A DNA stretch of 64,000 nt. Source: Corynebacterium aurimucosum ATCC 700975 (GTDB lineage: Bacteria > Actinomycetota > Actinomycetes > Mycobacteriales > Mycobacteriaceae). Below the pieces are notes generated by a model. That model worked only from the letters and a program-made list of their open reading frames with translations, did no database searches and was not told the origin of the DNA. The position numbers and the translations under genes were made by a program. Of the stretch, positions 38,986-48,069 are shown piece after piece (position 1 is the stretch's first letter; each line of letters starts with the position of its first letter). The stretch spans positions 62,001 to 126,000 of the forward strand of contig NZ_VDTC01000005.1 of NCBI RefSeq assembly GCF_007672725.1, written 5' to 3'.

Positions 38986-39816
38986 TTAGCCAACGGCACG
39001 CTTGGTAGCAGCCTTCATCTTGGATACGAAGTCGGTGACTGCAGAGGCGAGTCCGTCGGTGGGCTTGTTGTTCTCGTCGAGGTGAGCGTCGACAATCTTC
39101 GTTAAAGCAGATCCGGTGATGGCCCCAGCTGCGCCAGCGGAGATGGCATCGGCGACATGCTGAGGGGTTGAGATCCCAAAGCCAAGGAGAATCGGTGCCC
39201 CACCAAAGCGTTTCACGTTGTTCACTACATCAACGAGCCCGCGGGTTTCCGATTCCTTCTCGGTGCCGGTGACGCCGTCGCGAGAGATTGCGTAAATGTA
39301 GCCCCTCGAGTATTGAGCCACGCCCTGGAGGGTCTGCTCCGAGGCTTGTGCCGGGGCGATGAAGATCGGGTCAATGCCGGCCTTGTCGGCGGCGGCGACG
39401 AAAGGTGCGCCTTCGCGGACGGGGACGTCGGGAAGCAAGATGCTATCAGCACCCGCTTCTTGAAACTCGGAGTAGAAGGTCTCCAACCCACGAGTGAAGG
39501 GAACATTGCCATAGATGAGCATGCCAATCGGAAGGTCTGGGAATTCGGCTCGAATCTGGCGGATTTGGGCGATGGCGGAATCAACCGTTGCCCCTCCTTC
39601 GAGCGCGCGGATGTGTGAGGCCTGAATGGTGGGACCGTCGGCAACAGGGTCCGAAAAGGGGACGCCGAGTTCGAGCGCATCGGCCCCGCCGGCGACGGCC
39701 GCGCGAACGATGTCGAGGGCAGTGTCTGGGTCGGGATCGCTCAACATGATGAAGGGAACGAAGGCCCCTTCATTGCGGGCGGCAAGGTTGGAGAAGAGTT
39801 TCTCGTATCGGCTCAT
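38986..39816 (-). CDS. trpA: Tryptophan synthase alpha chain
   Basis: 276 residues. Cleaves indole-3-glycerol phosphate to indole and GAP. Catalytic Glu49 and Asp60 lie in ALELGVPFSDPVADGP; TIQASHIRALEGG and the GFGIS phosphate loop follow. The start codon and trpB stop share a base. Last gene of the trp operon. Confidence 0.97.
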   Translation of the reverse strand: MSRYEKLFSNLAARNEGAFVPFIMLSDPDPDTALDIVRAAVAGGADALELGVPFSDPVADGPTIQASHIRALEGGATVDSAIAQIRQIRAEFPDLPIGMLIYGNVPFTRGLETFYSEFQEAGADSILLPDVPVREGAPFVAAADKAGIDPIFIAPAQASEQTLQGVAQYSRGYIYAISRDGVTGTEKESETRGLVDVVNNVKRFGGAPILLGFGISTPQHVADAISAGAAGAITGSALTKIVDAHLDENNKPTDGLASAVTDFVSKMKAATKRAVG

Positions 39817-41030
39817 TACTTGTCCTCCGTGATCTTGAATTCGGGGTGCGCGTCGAGGGTGCGGCGGACGTGGTCGATGTCTTTGTCGCCGCGCCCGGAA
39901 AGGGAAACGAGAATGGTGATGTCCTCATCTTTGCGCTTAAGCGCATAGGCCAGGGCGTGTGAGGATTCAAGGGCGGGAATGATGCCTTCGCGGCGGCTGA
40001 GGATCTGGAACGCTTCAAGTGCCTCCGCGTCGGTGATGCCGACATAGGTGGCGCGGCCCGTCTGCGCCAGGTGAGCATGCTGTGGACCGACGCCGGGGTA
40101 ATCGAGGCCAGCGGAGATGGAATAGGACTCCTCTACTTGACCGTCGGCATTTCGCATGAGGTAGGAGCGGGCGCCGTGGAGGATGCCAATGGTTCCGTTG
40201 TTGATCGTGGCACCGTGGTGTCCGGAATCGAGGCCCTCTCCCCCAGGCTCGGCACCGACGAGTTCGACCGACTCCTCGTCGATGAAATCCGCGAACATGC
40301 CGATGGCATTGGAGCCGCCGCCGACGCAGGCGACGACCACGTCGGGAAGCCCGCCCGTGCGCTCAAGCATTTGGGCCTTGGCTTCCTCGGAAATCACCCT
40401 GTGGAACTCGCGGACAATCGTGGGGAAAGGATGGGGGCCGGCAGCGGTGCCGAGCAGGTAGTGGGATTCGTGGAACGTTGCGGTCCAATCGCGCAGCGCC
40501 TCATTAACGGCATCTTTGAGGGTGCCAGATCCGGAGTCCACGGGAATGACCTTCGCGCCCATGAGCTCCATGCGGTAGACATTGGGCTGTTGCCTCTCGA
40601 CGTCTTTAGCGCCCATGTAGATGACGCACTCAAGATCGAGCAGCGCGCAGGCGAGCGCAGTCGCGGTCCCGTGCTGGCCCGCGCCGGTCTCAGCGATAAT
40701 GCGGGTCTTTCCCATGCGCTTGGCCAAGAGCGCTTGGCCAATCACCTGGTTGGTCTTGTGGGCGCCGCCGTGGACGAGGTCCTCCCTCTTGAGGAAAATA
40801 CGTGCCTTTCCACCGAGCTTGGTCGCCTCGGTGAGAGGGGTGGGACGGCCAAGGTAGTCACGAAGATAGCCGGACAGTTCTTTGCGGAAGGCGGGATCGT
40901 TTTGCGCTTCGACGAAGGCCTTCTCGAGTTGGTCGAGTGCGGGAATGAGAGACTCGGGAACAAATTGTCCGCCGAACTCGCCGAAATACGCGGGAAGGAG
41001 GGTTTCCCTGGCGTCCTGTGGGTTAGTCAT
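39816..41030 (-). CDS. trpB: Tryptophan synthase beta chain
   Basis: 404 residues. PLP enzyme joining indole to serine. The PLP lysine is in [13 protein letters not shown] (K92); GGGSNAIG is the phosphate-binding loop. 32 bp after trpCF. Together with trpA it forms the alpha2beta2 complex with an indole tunnel. Confidence 0.98.
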   Translation of the reverse strand: MTNPQDARETLLPAYFGEFGGQFVPESLIPALDQLEKAFVEAQNDPAFRKELSGYLRDYLGRPTPLTEATKLGGKARIFLKREDLVHGGAHKTNQVIGQALLAKRMGKTRIIAETGAGQHGTATALACALLDLECVIYMGAKDVERQQPNVYRMELMGAKVIPVDSGSGTLKDAVNEALRDWTATFHESHYLLGTAAGPHPFPTIVREFHRVISEEAKAQMLERTGGLPDVVVACVGGGSNAIGMFADFIDEESVELVGAEPGGEGLDSGHHGATINNGTIGILHGARSYLMRNADGQVEESYSISAGLDYPGVGPQHAHLAQTGRATYVGITDAEALEAFQILSRREGIIPALESSHALAYALKRKDEDITILVSLSGRGDKDIDHVRRTLDAHPEFKITEDK

Positions 41031-41062
41031 GGTGTTCCTTTGGGTAGGGTTTGGGCTATGGG

Positions 41063-42445
41063 CTAATACGTAAAGTGACGAATGGTGTTGAAGGCCGTAG
41101 CGATGAGCGCGGTGTCCTTCCTGTCGTCTACCTCCACGCCGGAGTTGATGTCCAGTCCGGCTGTGCCGACGCGAAGCGCATCGCGAAGGTTCTCGGGTTT
41201 AAGGCCACCCGCGAGAAGTGCCTTATCTTTGACGTTGTCGGGAATTGTTGACCAATCGAAGGAGCTACCCGTGCCGCCGGCGCCAGCATCGAGGATGAGC
41301 ATGTCGGAGGCGTCGGCAAGCGCAGAGGCGAGCACCGGGCCGTGTGGCGCCGTCATATCGATGGCGCGCCATATCTGCCGGTCCCCCGCTACAGCGCGGA
41401 CGGACTCAATGAGTTGGAGCTCGGCCTCCGTGCTCCCCTGGTAAGGGGCATGGATCTGTAGGGCGGCAATGCCGTCGAAAGCGAGCTCTTCCCAGCCAGT
41501 GGTGCGGCGAGAGACCGCGACGTAGCTGAGATCGGGTTCGTGGGCGATGATGTCGAGCGCGGTTTCACGTGAAACACTGCGCGGCGATGCCTCTTCGAAG
41601 ATGAGTCCTCCGTAGACTGCGCCGGCGGCGCGGGCGGCCTGAGCTGCAGACCACGCCGTAAGTCCGCAGACCTTATTGTGACCATAGACAAGCTCGCGTG
41701 CAGCACGATCGATATCAGGCGTACCCGTGAGTTGGGAGCCAACAAGGAATGCGTTGGCATGAGACCCAAGGCGGCGCACAGTCTGGTTGTTGCGGATGCC
41801 GGATTCCGAAACCATAACTTTGCCGGAGGGCACAAAGCGAGACAGGCGCTCGGACCGGGTGAGATCGATGCTGAGGTCGTGAAGGTTGCGGTTGTTAATG
41901 CCAATGACGTCCACGCCAAAGGCAGTAGCGCGCTCGACTTCGTCCTCAGTGATCGCCTCAGTGAGAACGTCGAGCCCAAGGGAATCTGCTAGATGTTTGA
42001 GCTCTGCATAAGTCTCATCATCGACGCTGGACATCATGAGCAAAATGGCGTCGGCGCCAAAGTAACGCGCGGCATACACCTGGATCGGATCGATAATGAA
42101 GTCTTTGCACAAGACCGGCAGGTGCGTGGACAGCGCCACGGTCTGCAGATGGTCATAGTCACCACCGAAACGGTCCGGTTCACAGAGGACAGAGATGGCC
42201 GAGGCGTAGCGCGAATACACGCGGGCGATGGCTCCCGGTTCATAATGCTCACGGATGAGGCCGAGCGACGGGGACGCGGACTTGCATTCCATGATGAAAC
42301 GGTTGGTCCCGTTGAGCGCGTCGTAGAAGGAACGCTCAGAGCGCGGGAGAGTCGTGAGGTCCACGTGGGCGAGGCGCTCACGGATGGCTGGTAGGTGCGT
42401 GCGGCGCTTGGCGACGATCCCCTCAAGCACGGTCGGCAGAGCCAT
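41063..42445 (-). CDS. trpCF: Bifunctional IGP synthase / PRA isomerase
   Basis: 460 residues. TrpC half (about 1-255): [46 protein letters not shown] and VSESGI. TrpF half (about 257-460): [26 protein letters not shown] and [15 protein letters not shown]. Catalyses isomerisation of phosphoribosylanthranilate and ring closure to indoleglycerol phosphate. A parS site is embedded in the TrpF part, reading Ser-Val-Ser-Arg-Glu-Thr. Overlaps trpD by 23 bp. Confidence 0.97.
   Translation of the reverse strand: MALPTVLEGIVAKRRTHLPAIRERLAHVDLTTLPRSERSFYDALNGTNRFIMECKSASPSLGLIREHYEPGAIARVYSRYASAISVLCEPDRFGGDYDHLQTVALSTHLPVLCKDFIIDPIQVYAARYFGADAILLMMSSVDDETYAELKHLADSLGLDVLTEAITEDEVERATAFGVDVIGINNRNLHDLSIDLTRSERLSRFVPSGKVMVSESGIRNNQTVRRLGSHANAFLVGSQLTGTPDIDRAARELVYGHNKVCGLTAWSAAQAARAAGAVYGGLIFEEASPRSVSRETALDIIAHEPDLSYVAVSRRTTGWEELAFDGIAALQIHAPYQGSTEAELQLIESVRAVAGDRQIWRAIDMTAPHGPVLASALADASDMLILDAGAGGTGSSFDWSTIPDNVKDKALLAGGLKPENLRDALRVGTAGLDINSGVEVDDRKDTALIATAFNTIRHFTY
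41562..41575. promoter_or_regulatory. parS site 4 (inside trpCF)
   Basis: GTTTCACGTGAAAC within the coding sequence at about residues 290-295; the codons read V-S-R-E-T in frame. 16-mer GGTTTCACGTGAAACA. The only one of the six parS sites inside a gene. Confidence 0.95.
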
Positions 42446-43460
42446 AGTTCGCCTCCTCGTGCTTCTTCAGCCATGCGGCCACGGTGCCGTCCTGGATGAG
42501 TTGGTTGGCGTGCGCGACGCCGTCTTGGATGGTGTCGGTTGTGCCGTTGAGATAGAACATGGCGCCGGCGGTGGCGACGATCGCGTCGTGATGGGCCGGC
42601 TTGCCCGTACCGGCAAAAACCGCCCGGAGGGCCTTCGCGTTTTCTTCCCCGTTGCCGCCGGCAAGGTCGGTCAACTCGTGGCGGGAAATGCCGAGGTCTT
42701 CGGGGGTGAGCTCGTAGTGGCTAATGGTGCCGTCGCGAAGCTCCCAGACCTGGGTGGTGCCGTGAACGGCAATCTCATCGGTGCCAGCACCGTGGACCAC
42801 GAGCGCGCGGGTGCGGCCGAGGTCCTTGAAGACCTCAGCGATGAGCTGGCCTTGCTCGGGGTTGGCTATGCCCATGATTTGGAACTCCGGGCGGCCGGGG
42901 CTCAGGAGCGGGCCCATGGTGTTGAAGAGAGTGGAGACGCCGAGGCCCTTGCGCACCGGTTGCACGTGGGCGACGGCCGGGTTGTAGGCCGGTGCAAAGA
43001 GGAAGGTGAAATTGGATGCCTCGAGCTGGCGGACTGCGCGGTCTGGGTCGAGATCAAGCGGGATGCCGAGGGCTTCCAGGACGTCGGCTGAGCCAGACTT
43101 GGAGGAGACAGAGCGGTTGCCGTGCTTGACCATCTTGACTCCGCCCGCGGAGGCGACGAGGGAAGCGCCGGTCGTGACGTTGATGGTGTTAGCGCCATCG
43201 CCGCCGGTTCCTGCGGTGTCCATGAGCCCCTTGCCGGTGACAGGGAATGGTCGGCCGGCCTTGATGAAAGCGCGTGCCGCGCCGGCGACATCAGCGAAGG
43301 TCTCTCCGCGGGTGCGGATGTGGGTCAGGAGAGCGGCGATATGGATATCGTCATACTCCCCTACCGTCAGTGGGGTGAAGACCTCGATGGCTTGCTCCAG
43401 GGTCGGCTCTTGGATGTCGAGGAAAGCTTGCAATGTCGTCAATGCCTTATTATCAGTCAT
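42423..43460 (-). CDS. trpD: Anthranilate phosphoribosyltransferase
   Basis: 345 residues. Transfers phosphoribose from PRPP to anthranilate. MDTAGTGGDGANTINVTTGASLVASAGG binds PRPP; KHGNRSVSSKSGSADVLEALG is the second conserved block. Start shares TAATG with the trpG stop. Confidence 0.97.
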   Translation of the reverse strand: MTDNKALTTLQAFLDIQEPTLEQAIEVFTPLTVGEYDDIHIAALLTHIRTRGETFADVAGAARAFIKAGRPFPVTGKGLMDTAGTGGDGANTINVTTGASLVASAGGVKMVKHGNRSVSSKSGSADVLEALGIPLDLDPDRAVRQLEASNFTFLFAPAYNPAVAHVQPVRKGLGVSTLFNTMGPLLSPGRPEFQIMGIANPEQGQLIAEVFKDLGRTRALVVHGAGTDEIAVHGTTQVWELRDGTISHYELTPEDLGISRHELTDLAGGNGEENAKALRAVFAGTGKPAHHDAIVATAGAMFYLNGTTDTIQDGVAHANQLIQDGTVAAWLKKHEEANYGSADRA

Positions 43461-44104
43461 TACTTGGATCCTTCAATGGTGGGGTGAACAGAAAGTTGAT
43501 TAATACACCGCTCGATCATGATCGGTCCCGTCGGCGTGAGGAGTGATTCTGGGTGGAACTGGAGGCCGAGAGCCATGCCGTCGAGTGTTTCTGCGGCCAT
43601 GATGACGGGACCAATGGCGGTCTCGGTCTCGGCGAGACTGCGCATTTGGGCGGGAACGTTCGCGCAGCCTAAGGAGTGGTAACGCGCAACGGGGACGAGG
43701 CGGCCAACATAGTTCGGGTTATCGGGCTCGGAATCGGTGGTGAGACCCTGAAAGAGAGGGTGGCTGGCGCCGGCGTCGGTCAGCGTCATGGGTACGGAGG
43801 AGCCGTGGACTGGGCCGCAGGGCTCGACGGTGCCGCCGAAGTGATCAAGGAGCGCCTGGAAGCCCAAGCAGATACCGAGGATGGGGATGCGGCCGAGGGA
43901 GGCGTCGATAAGCTGCATCATCGATCCGGCGTCGCGGGGATGACCCGGGCCGGGCGAGAGGATGATGATATCGGGCTGGGCGGCGAGGACCTCCTCCACG
44001 GGCACGGTGTTGCGGAAGACGGTGGTGTTATAGCCGGCGAGGGCGTCGACGAGGTTGTAGACGAAGGAATCGTGGTTATCGATGAGGACGACGTGTGGAT
44101 TCAT
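43460..44104 (-). CDS. trpG: Anthranilate synthase glutaminase component
   Basis: 214 residues. Class I glutamine amidotransferase with Cys79 in LGICLGFQAL and the His-Glu of LQFHPESLL; supplies ammonia to TrpE. IDNHDSFVYNLVD start is typical. Start overlaps the trpE stop by ATGA. Confidence 0.97.
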   Translation of the reverse strand: MNPHVVLIDNHDSFVYNLVDALAGYNTTVFRNTVPVEEVLAAQPDIIILSPGPGHPRDAGSMMQLIDASLGRIPILGICLGFQALLDHFGGTVEPCGPVHGSSVPMTLTDAGASHPLFQGLTTDSEPDNPNYVGRLVPVARYHSLGCANVPAQMRSLAETETAIGPVIMAAETLDGMALGLQFHPESLLTPTGPIMIERCINQLSVHPTIEGSK

Positions 44105-45600
44105 CGGATGACCTCCAGAGATGCGTTGTGTGCCTGGGCAATGGCGCTGAGCACCGCGTAGGCTTTATGTACCGTTTCATCGGCCTCGGATTGTGGGACG
44201 GAATCGCGCACGACTCCCGCGCCGGCCTGGACGACGGCCGTGCCATCCTTGACGTAGGCGGAACGGATGACGATGCAGTTATCCATCGAGCCATCGCCGC
44301 GCAGGTAGCCGATTGCGCCGCCGAAGGAGCCGCGGCGAGTACCTTCGGTTTCGCGGATGAGCTCCATGGCGCGCAGCTTCGGAGCGCCGGTGAGCGTGCC
44401 CATATTCATGCAGGCTCGGTAGGCGTCGAGGGCGTCGAAATCCTCGTGCAGCGTGGCGACGACCCGGGAAACCAGGTGCATGACGCGCGAGTAGCGGTCC
44501 ACCTGGAGCAGGTCGGCGACCTTTCTGGTGCCGGGGACGGCGACGCGAGCGAGGTCGTTGCGGGCCAGGTCCACCAGCATGATGTGCTCCGAGACCTCTT
44601 TGGAATCGGTGCGCATCTCGAGCTCATTGCGGATATCCAGCTCGTGGGTCGCACCGCGCGGACGGGTGCCGGCAACCGGGTAGAGCTGCACCTGCCGGTC
44701 AGAGGCCGTGTACTTCAGGTTGGATTCGGGGGAAGCGCCGAAAAGCTCGTGCTCGGTACCGCGCAGGTAGAACATATACGGCGAGGGGTTGGTCTCTCGC
44801 AGCGTGCGGTAGGCGGCAAAGGCATCCGGGCAGTCGAGGCTGAACGCGCGGGAGGGCACGACCTGATAGATATCGCCTGCATGTACGTTGTCTTGGAGGC
44901 GCTCGACGTGGCGGCGGAAAGCAGCGTCATCGATGCTGGCGCGTGCGCTGATGGTCTCGCGCGGTGCGGGGGCTTCTGGGGTGATGGGCTCGGTGGCAGC
45001 GGCACGGTCGAGCTCCGCTTCGAGCGCGCGCTTGTCGACGCCCCACCCCTCAATATTTGCTCTCTTGGTGAGGTGGTCCACCGTGAGGACGTGCTCGGCG
45101 ACGAGAAATTCATAATCCGGATACACGTTTGGGCCGTCCGGCACCGGTGGCAGTTCCTCGAACGTGGCGACGTAGTCGAAGGCGAATCCGCCACCAAGGA
45201 ACGGGAGGGACTCGCCGGAGTAGAGCTGGCTGAACTGCAACGTGCGCAGAATATCGGCGGTGGAGGTGGCGCGGAGGCGGGCGCGCTCGTCGTGCTCGGT
45301 GGGGAGAGCGAAGCGGAAGGTGACGCTGCCTTCTGAGCTGTGGATGATCCGTGATTGGAAGTCCGCGCGGAGTTCGTCGATAAGAAGGTGACCCGATGGT
45401 GTCAACGCGGTGGCGGTGGCCTCCTGGCCCCGGCACACCACCTTGAGTGCGGCCTTGGTGATGGCGATGCACGTGAGGTTTTTCTTGGACTCGATGTCCG
45501 CGGACTCTAAGAGCAGGGAGTTCTGTGGGGTGGCGAGGGCATAAAAGAGTGCGCTGGCGTCGGATGTGTACCTGACCTCGCGTGTGGCTGTGTACGGCAT
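44101..45600 (-). CDS. trpE: Anthranilate synthase component I
   Basis: 499 residues. Converts chorismate to anthranilate. The chorismate-binding C-half is intact: PSPYMFYLRG, ASPESNLKY, YPVAGTRPRG and MGTLTGAPKLRAMELI. The N-terminal feedback site motif LLES is at 30-33, so Trp inhibition should be retained. Upstream lies a leader peptide and attenuator. Confidence 0.97.
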   Translation of the reverse strand: MPYTATREVRYTSDASALFYALATPQNSLLLESADIESKKNLTCIAITKAALKVVCRGQEATATALTPSGHLLIDELRADFQSRIIHSSEGSVTFRFALPTEHDERARLRATSTADILRTLQFSQLYSGESLPFLGGGFAFDYVATFEELPPVPDGPNVYPDYEFLVAEHVLTVDHLTKRANIEGWGVDKRALEAELDRAAATEPITPEAPAPRETISARASIDDAAFRRHVERLQDNVHAGDIYQVVPSRAFSLDCPDAFAAYRTLRETNPSPYMFYLRGTEHELFGASPESNLKYTASDRQVQLYPVAGTRPRGATHELDIRNELEMRTDSKEVSEHIMLVDLARNDLARVAVPGTRKVADLLQVDRYSRVMHLVSRVVATLHEDFDALDAYRACMNMGTLTGAPKLRAMELIRETEGTRRGSFGGAIGYLRGDGSMDNCIVIRSAYVKDGTAVVQAGAGVVRDSVPQSEADETVHKAYAVLSAIAQAHNASLEVIR

Positions 45601-45666
45601 ATTCTGTCTTTCTTTAACGGTTTTGTGTGCTGCCGCGAGCTTCGCAAGAGAGCAAAACGCCGAAAA

Positions 45667-45684
45667 GCCCGCAGCTGCGGGCCT
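45667..45684 (-). terminator. trp attenuator (terminator with alternative antiterminator)
   Basis: Minus-strand GCCCGCAGCTGCGGGC (45667-45682) forms the 3:4 terminator stem, followed by TTTT. Segment 3, AGGCCCGC (45677-45684), is perfectly complementary to segment 2, GCGGGCCT (45704-45711), which lies just after the leader-peptide stop. Pairing 2:3 would prevent the terminator. This is the classical attenuation design. Confidence 0.9.
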
Positions 45685-45714
45685 TAAATATGGGAGAACA
45701 ACGAGGCCCGCGGG

Positions 45715-45753
45715 TTACGCGCGCCACCACCAAAGGTTAACTGTGTTCTTCAT
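45715..45753 (-). CDS. trpL: trp operon leader peptide
   Basis: A 12-residue ORF, MKNTVNLWWWRA, with three consecutive Trp codons directly before the antiterminator segment. A ribosome stalled at the Trp codons would cover segment 1 and free segment 2 to pair with segment 3, allowing transcription into trpE when tryptophan is scarce. Confidence 0.92.
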   Translation of the reverse strand: MKNTVNLWWWRA

Positions 45754-45766
45754 ATCACTGACTCTA
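45754..45766 (-). promoter_or_regulatory. Probable trp promoter -10; leaderless trpL
   Basis: The minus strand reads TGTTAGAGT (hexamer complement of 45761-45766), then 7 bases, then the trpL ATG. The spacing suggests the mRNA begins at or next to the trpL start codon. A -35 could not be fixed with confidence. Confidence 0.5.
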
Positions 45767-45855
45767 ACACCGATACCTTCCGCCGTACAGATAATGCACT
45801 GGCGGGTACCCCCGTGGTGAGCGGATGGACGAGCTGAAGGGACCGATGCGTGAGT

Positions 45856-45869
45856 GTTTCACGTGAAAC
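45856..45869. promoter_or_regulatory. parS site 5
   Basis: GTTTCACGTGAAAC about 100 bp upstream of trpL; 16-mer TGTTTCACGTGAAACC. Confidence 0.95.
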
Positions 45870-45937
45870 CTAGGTGCTGTACTTGGCGGTCCCAACCCCC
45901 TGTGTCCATGAGGGCGGTTTCGGCAAGGCGGCAAAAA

Positions 45938-45960
45938 GGGCCCGGCACGATGCCGGGCCC
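45938..45960 (-). terminator. Terminator after the flavin monooxygenase gene
   Basis: A perfect 10-bp stem GGGCCCGGCA / TGCCGGGCCC with a 3-base loop, followed on the minus strand by CTTTTTGCC. It ends the transcript of the monooxygenase gene 37 bp after its stop. Confidence 0.92.
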
Positions 45961-45996
45961 TGACACGTGTGAAGCTACGTGAGCTTGAGAGCGGAA

Positions 45997-47847
45997 CTAC
46001 TTGAGCTTGATGAGCGCGGAGGAGAAGTAGTCCTCGACCGCTGATGGATCATCGAGTGGGAGGACGGCGCCGACGTACTGGTCCGGGCGAACGATGACGA
46101 CGGCTCCGTCACGGGAAATGCCGCGGCCTTCAAAGATGTCCTTGTCCCCGGGGAGTGCGTTGAAGACGTTCTCCCAATTCGGAACATTGAACTTGCCGTT
46201 GCGGGGGCGGAAGAGAAGAGGGGCGTCGAGAATCTCGTAGTCGTGGTGGTTCGTCTGCTGGTAGATGGCCTTCACATCGAAGTAGGTATTCTCGTCAGCC
46301 CCTTCGGGGGTGAACTTGGCCAGGATGGGCCCGACCTTCTCGGCCCACTGGCTCAGCGTGGAGTCCTCGCCGGCCTTGGGGGCATCGGCAAAGGCGTAGA
46401 TGCGGTAGCGGCCATCCGCGGTGTGCTGGTGGCCCAGGTGCTGAGGGTAGGCGTCGCAGCGGCGCAGGACCTCAAAGGACTTGAAGCGCTTGCCCACCGG
46501 GAAGCCGGTAGCAAGGTCTTGTTGCTGGGTAGTGCCGACGATCAGGTTTTCCTCATACTGCGTCATCATGCCGGCGGCGAACTCCTCCGCGGCAACGTAG
46601 TACTTCTCCACTGCCTCCGGATCATCGAGCTCCTCTGTCGGGGTGGCCATGAGGGTCGACCACTCGCGGTCGAAGTTGATGAGGTTCTGGGCGGCCGGCT
46701 GGCGCTCACCGTGGTACGTGTTGAGAAGCTCCTTCGGCGCGCGGCCGTCGAGGACGTGGCCGAGCTTCCATCCAATGTTGAAGCCATCCTGCATGGAGAC
46801 GTTCATGCCCTGTCCCGCCTTTGCCGAGTGGGTATGGCAGGCGTCGCCGGTGAGGAAGACGCGTGGGTCGTCGTCGTTATCGTCGAAGGCGTCGACAAGG
46901 CGGTGGCCCACTTCATAAACGGAATGCCACGCCACCATCTTGACGTCGACGAAATAGGGGGCGTAAATCTCGTTCGCCTTCTCGATGATCTTCTCAATCG
47001 GCGTGTTGCGGACCTTGTGGTTGTCATCCTCTGGCACCACGCCGAGATCGACGTACACGCGGCAGAGGTAGCCGCCCTCGCGCGGGATGTGGAGGATAGA
47101 GCCGGCCTGGGAGTGGATGGCGCACTTGGTGCGCCAGTCCGGGAAATCGGTGTCAACGACAACGTCCATGACACCCCACGCGTGGTTAGCCTGGTCGCCC
47201 TTGAGCGAGCGGCCGATGGACTTGCGGACGCGTGACTTAGCGCCATCGCAACCGACGACGTACTTAGCGCGAACGTCGCGCGGGTTGCCGTCGACATCCT
47301 CGAGGTGCACCGTCACCGGGTATTCGCCCTCCCCTACCTCTAGGGAGACAAAATTCCAGCCATAGTCCGGGGTGATGCGGCCGGGCGCGCGGTGTGCATA
47401 GCGGGCGAAGTAATCCAACACACGGGCCTGGTTGACAATGAGGTGTGGGAATTCGGAGATTCCTTGTTCATCATCAACAGGGCAGGCACCGCGGACAATC
47501 TTGGAGCGATCATTCGGATCCGGGTTCCAGAAGGCCATCTCCGTGATTTCATAGGCCTCTTCCGTGATTTCCTTAGCAAAGCCAAAGGCCTGGAAGGTCT
47601 CTACGGAGCGGGACTGGATGCCGTCGGCCTGGCCGAGCTCGAGGCGATGCGGGCGACGCTCAATGATGCGCGTATTGACGCTGGGAAACATCGCGAGCTG
47701 TGCCGCGGCGATCATGCCTGCGGGCCCGGAGCCCACAATGAGAACGTCTATTTCATCTGGAAGTTCAGAAGCGCGATCGACGCCGTACCCGGCGGGCTCG
47801 TGCACGCGGGGGTCTTCCGAAACATAGCCATTGTGGTGGAACTGCAC
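45997..47847 (-). CDS. Single-component FAD aromatic hydroxylase (MobA/phenol hydroxylase-like)
   Basis: 616 residues from GTG 47847 after AAGGAG. Class A flavoprotein monooxygenase: FAD motif [20 protein letters not shown] motif YVVGCDGAKSRVR, GD motif FLTGDACHTHSAKAGQGMNVSMQDGFNIGWKL, and a C-terminal thioredoxin-like domain as in phenol 2-monooxygenase and 3-hydroxybenzoate 4-monooxygenase. Context (homoprotocatechuate ring-cleavage genes, no HpaB/HpaC in the window) suggests it makes 3,4-dihydroxyphenylacetate from 4- or 3-hydroxyphenylacetate. Its promoter carries an operator-like palindrome. Confidence 0.85.
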   Translation of the reverse strand: MQFHHNGYVSEDPRVHEPAGYGVDRASELPDEIDVLIVGSGPAGMIAAAQLAMFPSVNTRIIERRPHRLELGQADGIQSRSVETFQAFGFAKEITEEAYEITEMAFWNPDPNDRSKIVRGACPVDDEQGISEFPHLIVNQARVLDYFARYAHRAPGRITPDYGWNFVSLEVGEGEYPVTVHLEDVDGNPRDVRAKYVVGCDGAKSRVRKSIGRSLKGDQANHAWGVMDVVVDTDFPDWRTKCAIHSQAGSILHIPREGGYLCRVYVDLGVVPEDDNHKVRNTPIEKIIEKANEIYAPYFVDVKMVAWHSVYEVGHRLVDAFDDNDDDPRVFLTGDACHTHSAKAGQGMNVSMQDGFNIGWKLGHVLDGRAPKELLNTYHGERQPAAQNLINFDREWSTLMATPTEELDDPEAVEKYYVAAEEFAAGMMTQYEENLIVGTTQQQDLATGFPVGKRFKSFEVLRRCDAYPQHLGHQHTADGRYRIYAFADAPKAGEDSTLSQWAEKVGPILAKFTPEGADENTYFDVKAIYQQTNHHDYEILDAPLLFRPRNGKFNVPNWENVFNALPGDKDIFEGRGISRDGAVVIVRPDQYVGAVLPLDDPSAVEDYFSSALIKLK

Positions 47848-47997
47848 TGTGGACTCCTTAGTCAGCGGTTGTAATGAACGAGAACGAAGGGGTGGTGGGG
47901 GTAGCGGCCACTCCCCTACTGCCATGTGAGCTTTGCTCTTGAGGGTGGTGACTCAGTTCAAGGCGTCTCTGAGATGTGAGCTGGGTCTTAGAAGGGA

Positions 47998-48009
47998 ATC
48001 ATATATGAT
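47998..48009. promoter_or_regulatory. Operator candidate in hydroxylase promoter
   Basis: ATCATATATGAT, a perfect 12-bp palindrome. Its left half is the complement of a minus-strand -10 TATGAT placed about 150 bp before the hydroxylase start. A near copy (10 of 12) lies in the divergent MFS/FAH-RraA promoter at 49512-49523. The GntR regulator of the cluster is the obvious candidate binder. Confidence 0.5.
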
Positions 48010-48069
48010 ATGCCCGCCTCGCACAATGGCCCTTGTGAAATCGTGAGGGCTCATGTGGAGGGGCGTCGT

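Noticed and set aside
38781-39008. 75-codon frame between the HNH gene and trpA
   Set aside because: Crosses parS site 3 and overlaps the trpA end; no ribosome site or similarity.
44095-45336. 413-codon plus-strand frame opposite trpE
   Set aside because: High-GC antisense shadow; the minus-strand TrpE is unmistakable.
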